Assembly (NCBI GenBank): GCA_027596945.1
Contig: JADGJH010000725.1
Span: 1-14,970, forward strand
DNA: 14,970 bases
Origin: Physocladia obscura
Taxonomy: Eukaryota; Chytridiomycota; Chytridiomycetes; Chytridiales; Chytriomycetaceae
Direction of reading: 5' to 3'
In this document: piece after piece, positions 8,586-14,970 of the stretch
How the letters are laid out: every line of letters begins with the position of its first letter
Position numbering within the stretch: position 1 is the first letter of the stretch
Notes under the pieces: generated by a model
The model's database searches: none
What the model was told of the DNA's origin: nothing
Seen by the model: only the letters and a program-made list of their open reading frames with translations
Position numbers and translations under genes: made by a program

Positions 8586-9191
8586 AAAAACTCCAAAAAT
8601 TTGAACAAAAAGATTATATGAAAAATTAAGATACCATGAAAAGAACTTTAATTAAACAAATGATGGTGGAGAAACAGTGGCATATGTTGGATTAAAGAAA
8701 AATCATAAGGAGGGATTGAAAATTTAGAAATATTCTAAAGAAGAAACAATGAAAAAAAATTTCAATTATCAAATGCGATAATATTTAGATAATGTTTCAA
8801 ATAGAAACAAAAATCTTTTTGTAGATTGCTACCATATCTGCAAACAGCCATTTTCTAGTTGGATTGAAAAATGAAAATATGCTAGAAAAAACAAAGCAAC
8901 TAATCAAAGAGATATAAAATGGTGAAGTAATTCGAGTATGAGATAAAGTTGAAGCAGAAAGTTTAATACTTAATGTGTACTTGTTTTTATTTGACAATTC
9001 CCATAATAAAGAAAAGGAAAGAGTTGGGTTTAAGTAGTTTTAGAAGTGGAAAGAAAAAGAATAAAGGACACTGAGAAAGAAAATTGATTGAAAAGCAGTC
9101 GTAAATTGCTTGAATTGTTTTTGGGTTCTTGAAAGTAATAGAAGGCTTGAGAAATTTCTGGAAAATTCTTCAAGAAAATTAAATTAGCAAT
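8586..9191. other. AT-rich, purine-skewed intergenic DNA
   Basis: About 600 bp with stop codons in all frames. The plus strand is markedly richer in A and G than in T and C: in 9001-9060 I count 16 G and 2 C. Such strand asymmetry often marks decayed Lys/Glu-rich coding sequence or transcription-linked mutation, but no protein motif can be read. The minus-strand open frame at 8797-8997 looks like chance. No tRNA or inverted repeat was seen. Confidence 0.5.
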
Positions 9192-9995
9192 CTAATTTAC
9201 AGCAAATGGATGGGTTGCAATGAATGCAAGCACCATCCATAATCCAAATGGAATGTGTGCCAGGGTGTTACTTGCCAATCCCTCTTGATACTGTTGCAGC
9301 AACAGTCCAAAAATTTGAGCAGGTTGAAATTCCTTTAACTGAGAATGTTTCAAGTAGACCATTGACTCCAATAAAGCATAGTAGTGAAACTTAGGGTTTT
9401 GTGAAGAAACTTGCCATGTACAGTAACTTTCTGACCATGTCTTTTTATGCAACATATCACAATTATCAAAGAAGACTTCATCTAAGAAGATCAAGTTCTC
9501 CAGCAGCCATGGAGTATCATTACAAAACTGAAGAATATCTGTGTAAAAAATTTGGATGGTATGCTGTTCAAAAACTTTCCATGACAATCTGGCTTTCCTC
9601 AGAATAAAGGATACTGTAGAAGTGCCAATAGTAGATCCCAGAAATTTACTTTCATATTTCTCTTTTGCTTCATCAAGAAGCATCAACAATTCTCTTGTGT
9701 GCAAATCCACTAACTGTTTGTTGCAATCTGGTCCATGCTTCTTGTACATTGTATCTCTTGTTGCTGCTTGTGTGTCATCATCAGCTTTGTATTGCATGAT
9801 CCATAATGCTATTGTTGATTTGGATTTATCAAACACTCATGCCAGCTGAGACTTTTGCATTCCTTTCCTTGAAAATAGTAAACATAGAGGGTGCATGTTG
9901 ATGCAAGACAACTTGCCAGATGCCAATTTGCAAGTTGCATCCCAGAATTGCCAGAGGTGAAGCGTAAGCTGAACTGATTTCAAAGAGCTTTTTCA
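9192..9995 (-). mobile_element. Tc1/mariner (IS630-like) transposase relic, broken
   Basis: On the minus strand 9836-9192 encodes most of a DDE transposase. A helix-turn-helix remnant KSTIALWIMQY lies near the start, then a WKVFEQHTIQI segment, and FLDEVFFDN with the first catalytic Asp, typical of the mariner/IS630 DDE_3 fold. Upstream, QKSQLA followed by an in-frame TGA continues the same helix-turn-helix, so the ORF is cut there. Near its end the frame must shift at about 9241: in the neighbouring frame bases 9243-9220 read IMDGACIH, the family's second-Asp motif. After that, recognisable sequence fades, so the third acidic residue is missing. Weaker N-terminal coding traces extend to about 9995. 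The ends and target duplications of the element were not found. It is inactive and lies about 270 bp upstream of the 10264 gene. Confidence 0.75.
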
Positions 9996-10263
9996 CTCAA
10001 TTTTGTGGAAGAGGCACAATATTTCATGTTTCAACAAATCTTCAACTGTCTTACAGGATGATAATGATCAGTCACATCAGCAATCTTGCCCAATGTGCAT
10101 TGCCAAACTAGCCTTGTGCCATTCAAGCATACGTAATTCAATTATACTGCTAAATAATACTTGCACTAATTTATTTGCGCTAATTTACCTTTGTGTTGAA
10201 AAGTCTATGGACTTACATGCAGAATTCCATATTTTTTAGTTGAAATTCGTCCAAATCTTTGAA
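9996..10263. other. AT-rich upstream region of the 10264 gene
   Basis: Roughly 270 bp between the transposase relic and the first ATG. It is AT-rich with short chance frames. ATTTTTTAG at 10231-10239 could be a splice acceptor for an upstream non-coding exon, or simply promoter T-rich DNA. No TATA box at a convincing distance was seen. The promoter of the gene must lie here or in the relic. Confidence 0.4.
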
Positions 10264-12829
10264 ATGGAAGGTGGGCGTGGGTCGATGGACACAGTTTCGA
10301 CAGCGCGGCCAGTGCTTCCGTACTCTGCATACTCCACACCCTCGCCGCCACCATCAGTTGCATCGGGACGGACGGGCGGAAGCTCCACCCGGAATAGTAA
10401 AACTGGAATCATAAACGGGTTCAACAACAATGTTATCGTTAGTGCCAACAGTAACCACAGCGACTACAGCAGTAGAAGCAATAGTCGGCGCAGAGCCGGC
10501 TCAGATGTGGTGGGTGGGGAACCAGCCGCACTAGACTCGCCACCAACTGCCGTGTGGGCTGCAACAACAGGTCGTCTCAACAGCAGAAGCAGCAGCAGAG
10601 CAAGCGTGAACAACACACTTGGCTCTGGAACTGGCTTTTTGTCCACGCTTTTTGCCGCCCGCACTGAATCGATGGCCGGCGGTGACAAGAACGGCAATGG
10701 TGGTGTGATGCGGAAGATGCGCAATTTCCTGGTCCGACAAAAACCCAACAGTGACTCACAAGCCAACAACAATTCAAAAAATACCAACAACGACAACAAC
10801 AACAACAACAACTACCACAATAATAATAACTACTACGCCTCATCTTTGTCTTCGCCAACCACGTCCTCCTCGCCTGTGTCTCCAGCCCCACCATTGCCGT
10901 ATCAGCACTTTCACGCTCCTGACGTGACTGGAAGCCATCACCACAACCTCCCGCATTCTGAAGGCACAAAAAGCGTAGCGATTACAATTGCTGCTAACAA
11001 TATCAACGCCAACGCTAGCAACGTTGGCAGCGCGGCGAATGTGCGTTCTTTGTCGCCGCCACAACCGCTGATTGCGCTCGGCCCGCGCCAATTGATGGCG
11101 CACATTGCCCTTATGAGCAACGACAACGATAACGACTCGCCCTCGTCCCGTCACTCTCTTTCCTCAACAAACTCAAACGACTCCGACAGCCTACTGCCCA
11201 CTGATTCGTCCATCGAATCTCCCACTGCTTTTGTTGTTTCTGTCGTCCCTGAAAATCTGCAAGTCTTGCAACCCGACTTGTCACCGATTCTTGGATTTGA
11301 TAAAAATGACTCCCAAGTGCATCCACCTTCGCCGTCCAGATCGGAAAGACGTGTGTCGTTTGCGTCTGGAGAAATTATCGAACAAAAGCCTGTGAGCAGT
11401 GGCGACGACAAAAGCAATAATAACAGTGAGAACAACAACGAGTCGCCTACATTTATTCACAAAGTTTTTAATCGAAACAAGACGAAACGTTTGAGTATTG
11501 CTGGAAATATGCCTGCATCCGCATTTCCACCCACAACTACTCCTGCTGTTCCTTCACAGCAAAAAGCAAAGAGAATCTCATGGTCGCCCACTTTTTCTGC
11601 TCATGCACAACTGTCGCGCCCTGGAACTCCGGTTTCACCTTCAGCTTCACAACCGACGGTTCAACTTAAATCTGCCGTCAAACAACAACCAAGCGAAAGG
11701 CATCATCTGCAACTACCCCAACAACAGCAACAGCAATATCAGCATTATCAACATCAGCAACCACATCAACAAAATCAGCAACTTTCTAGAAAACATGCTA
11801 CTCAGCCAAATCAGATACATTCTGCGGTCTCATTGCCGCCAAATTTTCCAAATATTGTGGTTGGAACTTTTGATGACGACGCGAAGCCTCTTAAGTTGAT
11901 TCAAGAAAATTTAAAGAAGAAAGATGACTTTCGAAGGAGTTCACTTGACTTTGAACCAGTTAGTGGCGTCAGTAGCATTACTAGTAGCAGTCGCAGTAAT
12001 AGTGCTGCAGATAGTGGCAGTGGTAGTGGTGGCATTGTTCATAGCTCCACTGGCAGCCATAGCCGCCGCGGGAGCGGCAGCGGGAGTGGGCATAACGAAA
12101 AACGCGTTAGTTACGTGGCACCGCTAAGTACAAGCAACAGTCACAGGAATAGCATTTCAAACAGCAAGCGAAATAGTGTTGTTATGGAGATCAGCAAACG
12201 TAATAGTTCAAATGATCTTGCTGCGAACGTTAGTCAACGGTCTAGTTCTACAAATTTATTTGATGTCAGTCGGCGTACAAGCTCTGCATCGATCGGATCC
12301 GCTTTTCTTGCACCACAACCGATATTAGTTCAATCTGTGGCGCCTCCAATTGCTGGGATTTTGCCAATACAACAACAACAGATGTATGGGACTCAGACGC
12401 AAATTCTGGTGCAACAACCGCAAGTCACACAAGCTATTTTTGGCTCGGTGCAGCAACAACAGCAACTGCCCCCGCAAAAGAGTCAAATACCAATATACAC
12501 TCCGTTTTCGGGTCTTGCTGCTCCAGTAATGTTTGCGCCACAGCAACCGCTACCTGTTGCACCTGCAGCCGCTGGGTTTGTGTATTATACAAGTGGGACA
12601 CAGCTGTCAACTCAACAGCAGCACAATCCAAACACATTGATCAGGTTTTCTGAGCAAGAGGTAATAAGGGACGAAAAATGAAGAAAAAAATATAATAACT
12701 ACTTTTTTTCATTAGTATGAAACATCGTCAACTTTAAAAGTTGCACAAAAGGTAAAAGAAGATCTTGAGGCACGTGCTATTGCAGAAGATTTGTTGAAAC
12801 AGCGTGGAGAGATTCGACGTTTCAATTGA
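10264..12829 (+). CDS. Ser/Asn/Gln-rich disordered protein with many RxxS sites and RVSF motif, 2 exons
   Basis: Exon 1 is 10264-12660 and exon 2 is 12716-12829, joined in phase 0 across a 55-nt intron (GTAATA...CATTAG, with TAACTAC before a T tract), giving 836 residues. The frame is open upstream to a TTG at 10240, but 10264 is the first ATG; ATTTTTTAG just before 10240 looks like an acceptor, so an upstream exon is possible. The protein is almost wholly low complexity: Asn run (about 168-192), Gln/His run (about 485-510), Ser-Gly run (about 570-605). R363-V-S-F366 matches a PP1-docking motif and a PKA-type site together. About a dozen basophilic sites follow (KRLS, KRIS, RRSS, RRGS, KRVS and others), including a closely spaced series at 12163-12288. 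The last 37 residues, coded by exon 2, are charged and helical (VAQKVKEDLEARAIAEDLL), the part most likely to be structured. No enzymatic domain is seen; a scaffold or signalling-target role is inferred. Confidence 0.8.
10784..10813 (+). repeat. (AAC)n codon repeat encoding an Asn run
   Basis: AAC triplets with single GAC and related interruptions run through 10784-10813 and continue as AAT triplets near 10820-10830. They encode most of the Asn-rich tract in the 10264 gene. The reverse strand gives an artefactual Cys/Val-rich frame. Confidence 0.8.
12163..12288 (+). repeat. Degenerate four-copy S-x-R-x-S repeat
   Basis: Four related segments start at about 12163, 12193, 12232 and 12268 and read SKRNS, SKRNS, SQRSS and SRRTS, three of them followed by another Ser; the spacing is 10-13 residues. 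Codons differ between copies (AGC/AGT, AAG/AAA, CGA/CGT/CGG), so the motif seems kept at protein level instead of being a recent DNA duplication. Each matches a basophilic-kinase (PKA-type) consensus. Confidence 0.6.
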
Positions 12830-13403
12830 AGAAAATGATTTTGGATGGAAAAATCAACAAAATAATTGGATGTTTTCTATTTTTATTATTTTTATTAGTG
12901 GTTCTACTTCTACCCACCCCACAGATATTTTTTCTTCTTTCTATTATAGTTTATGCCACTTTTTTTTTTATAATAGTGTTTTTGACTAAAAGCAATCAAA
13001 TACCAAAAATATTACTCCAATGCTTGGTGTCAAATTCACAAACAACACTAACACTATCAGCTGCAACAGGGATGTACTTTCACTAGTTTTTGAAGCAGGT
13101 GGTTTGTCAACTGGTGTTGAAATCTGCATTACTAAGTACATGAGATAAAACCCAAATAAACTTATTCTAATACACATAAAGAAATGATAAGTTTATTCAC
13201 CAGGCATAATCACATAACTTTCTCATTTTTGGTTTATTATTTACAAATAGACAAACTAATAATAAAGTTATAAAGTCATTATATAAATTACTTTATTAGC
13301 AAAGAATAAGGAAATGGCAGTGGTGTTTTGTTTTCTTGTATGGCCTAAAAATGCAAAAACAATAAATCACATTTACAGAACTGCTTAAGCCATAACTCCA
13401 TTA
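12830..13403. other. AT-rich 3' flank and spacer
   Basis: About 570 bp between the 10264 gene and the Harbinger-like relic. The first part must hold the 3' untranslated region of the gene. A minus-strand frame at 12986-13177 has a hydrophobic end but no recognisable motif. An inverted repeat at 13155-13197 is listed separately. Terminal inverted repeats for the downstream element were looked for here and not found. Confidence 0.5.
13155..13197. repeat. 11-bp perfect inverted repeat with AATAAA on both strands
   Basis: AATAAACTTAT (13155-13165) and ATAAGTTTATT (13187-13197) are exact reverse complements across a 21-nt loop. Each arm presents AATAAA, one on each strand, so the site could act as a two-way poly(A) signal or form a hairpin. 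Chance is possible in DNA this AT-rich. A weaker 8-bp pair, AATAAAGT/ACTTTATT, follows at 13261-13297. Confidence 0.5.
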
Positions 13404-14449
13404 ATGGGGAACAGATCAAATAGTATTCTCAACATATTAGAGAGGTTTCACTGTCAGGAATTCCTTTGCATGCCAGTTGGTGATTTCAGACTCAAAAGCC
13501 ATTCAGATCAGATACCAAGGTATTATTTCAACTTCAACAGTTTGGATGGCAACACCTGTAAGTTTAAGTTCCAGTTTGATAAGCAGGTCATCCAAGATTT
13601 TGTAATTGAGCCGGAGTTCCCATGTGTTATTGTTACAGAAGCTGACCATAAGCCTCTAACCTTGGAAGTACTTTTGATTTTGTTTTGGTGTATGGCATAT
13701 TCAAACTAGCTTGAAAACATTCTAAAAAAGTTTGGGCAAAGCAGAACTGCAATTAGTATATTTTTTAATGCAGCACTGTTTCATAATAATGGCCAATTCA
13801 AGCATCTACTGGATTGGGATGTGCATTGATTGACTGAACAAAATTTGATTCAATTTGCTGATGCATATTGTGGAAAAGGTGCACCTTTACAGGACTGCAT
13901 TGGGAATCCAGGTGGTACAGTTTGTTGTATTTGCCATCTAGGGTGTAGCATACAAAAACAAGCTTACAATGGTTACAAGTGCAAACATGCCCAGAAATTT
14001 CAATCAATAAGCTGCTCTGATGAAATTATTGTACACCTGCATGGACAACAACCTGGCTCATGCCATGATCTCTATTTTCTTTGCAAAAGCTGCTTGCCAC
14101 AAATTTTTCCAGATGCTTTCAACTTACATGGCCACCAATTTGTGCTCTACGGCAATTCAGCATATTGATTGAAGGAAATGGTTGTTTGCCCACTTAAAGT
14201 TTAACTTCAGAAAAAAATAAATTTAACAAATGCATGAGTTCAGTTAATGTTTCTGTTGAGCAAGTATTTGGATATATTGTTAGTCCCTGGGAATTTATGG
14301 GGCTGCAGCCAGTGGGCATTTATTACTGTGCTGCTGTGCTGTTCCCTAACATGTTAACTTGTTGTTGCAGTTCAAACAAAGTTTCTGACCAATTTGATGT
14401 GGTCCCTCCTTCACTCCATGAGTATTTACACTCTTTCTCAGTTCCTTAA
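13404..14449 (+). mobile_element. PIF/Harbinger-like transposase relic, broken
   Basis: One plus frame from ATG 13404 to 14165 carries the family layout: FNFNSLDG and a helical region, CMAYSN, WDWDVH, LIQFADAYCGKGAPLQDCIG, then GGTVCCIC, YKCKHAQKFQS and LYGNSAY. A second frame (14234-14449) adds MSSVNVSVEQVFG, LQPVGIYYC and PPSLHEYL, the usual end of HARBI1-like DDE_4 nucleases. Lesions: in-frame TAG at 13707-13709, TGA at 13827-13829, TGA at 14166-14168, and a frame change by the A-rich run near 14210. The first catalytic Asp (expected in DGTV) is Gly, codon 13911-13913; the second (expected in YGDPAY) is Asn, codon 14154-14156; the Glu of SVEQVFG (14258-14260) remains. The element cannot be active. 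No terminal inverted repeats were found. Confidence 0.82.
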
Positions 14450-14492
14450 TAAAGTTATCATTATTTAGTTTTATCACTGGCTATTTTTTCCA

Positions 14493-14696
14493 TTAGAGCA
14501 AACATTGCTTCAAACTTTTTGCAAGCCTTCTCAATTCCAACTCCTTTGCTTTCAACTTATGTTCTTCAGATGCTGTAGCAATGGTTTTGCTTAAACTGGT
14601 GGCATCAGCAGCTGTAGATTCCTTGAAAAATTTTGTGACATTGAAGTATGCACATCTCTGTGGTGAAAGATGTGTATTGCAAAACAAGTAGTGCAA
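14493..14696 (-). pseudogene. Possible accessory-ORF fragment of the Harbinger-like element
   Basis: A 67-codon minus-strand frame converges on the transposase relic, its stop 43 bp beyond the relic's last stop. Its C-terminal half (SEEHKLKAKELELRRLAKSL) is a charged, coiled-coil-like helix. PIF/Harbinger elements commonly carry a second gene for a Myb/SANT-like DNA-binding protein whose C-terminal part is a Lys/Glu/Leu-rich helix, so this may be its remnant. No Myb motif is visible upstream, so the assignment rests on position and composition only. Confidence 0.3.
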
Positions 14697-14970
14697 AATA
14701 AATCTTCTTAATTAATTTTATGTTTATTTATTTCTTCTCAAATAAAAGAAAAAATAATAACAATATCAATGCAAACTCACTCAGTATAACAATTTTTGTA
14801 TTTATGTTGCAATATATTAGTGACTTGGCATTATCCAGAATTTGTGCCTACACTTTCCAAAATTAAATAAACATGAGATATTAATTCCATTTGCTGTTGA
14901 AACACACAATAAATACTCTAAATATACATTTACATTTATAATTTGCTATTTACAATATACTTTATTTTGC
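14697..14970. other. AT-rich tail, nothing recognised
   Basis: Very AT-rich sequence to the end of the window, without an open frame, RNA-like motif or clear tandem repeat. It could contain the unseen end of the Harbinger-like relic. Confidence 0.5.

Noticed and set aside
8412..10239. Joining the 8311 exon directly to the acceptor at 10239 as one gene with a transposon-filled intron
   Set aside because: The phase gives CA plus TTGA, an immediate in-frame TGA, so the two cannot form one reading frame this way.
10240..10263. Start of the 10264 gene at 10240
   Set aside because: The codon is TTG, not ATG; nuclear eukaryotic genes rarely start so, and ATG at 10264 is in frame.
10577..10969. Minus-strand Cys-rich frame
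   Set aside because: It is the antisense reading of the Asn/Ser-rich triplet repeats in the 10264 gene; the Cys run reflects repeat composition.
1828..12829. The two RVSF disordered proteins (842 and 836 residues) as tandem paralogues
   Set aside because: Apart from the short motif, low-complexity composition and similar length there is no ordered similarity, and the C-termini differ entirely.
13081..14970. Terminal inverted repeats and target duplication of the Harbinger-like element
   Set aside because: The flanks share only short AT-rich similarities (for example TATTTACAA-like words in direct orientation); no convincing inverted pair was found by eye.
1..14970. CRISPR arrays, tRNA or rRNA genes
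   Set aside because: No regularly spaced direct repeats, no tRNA A/B box pair and no rRNA-like conserved stretch were seen by eye; a covariance-model scan would be decisive.

Overview
The window is nuclear DNA of a eukaryote, most plausibly an early-diverging fungus such as a chytrid (inference; no marker gene settles it). The support is a diphthamide-pathway DPH7 gene, spliceosomal GT...AG introns of only about 43-78 nt, a type II membrane glycosyltransferase, long Ser/Gln/Asn-rich disordered proteins, and relics of PIF/Harbinger and Tc1/mariner-like DNA transposons. Nothing suggests bacterial operons, phage or CRISPR.

Layout. 1-1800: AT-rich DNA with decayed coding traces on both strands (about 560-1310 minus, about 1340-1696 plus). 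1828-4408 (minus): a two-exon gene for an 842-residue disordered protein with an RVSF motif. 4586-6238 (plus): a five-exon Fringe/GT31-type glycosyltransferase with a C-terminal PAN/Apple-like domain. 6311-7582 (minus): three-exon DPH7. 7605-8354 (plus): a single-exon AlkB-family dioxygenase whose start codon lies 22 bp from that of DPH7. 8311-8585 (plus): a small intron-containing gene start, apparently truncated, overlapping the AlkB 3' end in another frame. 8586-10000: purine-skewed AT-rich DNA followed by a broken mariner/IS630-like transposase (minus). 10264-12829 (plus): a two-exon gene for an 836-residue disordered protein with many RxxS sites and a second RVSF motif. 12830-14970: AT-rich DNA with a broken PIF/Harbinger transposase (about 13404-14449 plus), a possible converging accessory ORF, and an AT-rich tail.

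The gene block 1828-8354 is very compact: 177 bp divergent, 72 bp convergent, then 22 bp divergent spacing. It is bordered by transposon graveyards, and the 10264-12829 gene sits as an island between two of them. No new multi-gene system is evident. DPH7 (eEF2 diphthamide) and an AlkB-family protein (some members modify tRNA) could both serve the translation machinery from a shared promoter, but that link is inference. The two disordered proteins could both be PP1 partners and basophilic-kinase substrates, also inference.

Exon structures were read by eye from splice consensus, frame continuity and family motifs, without transcript data.
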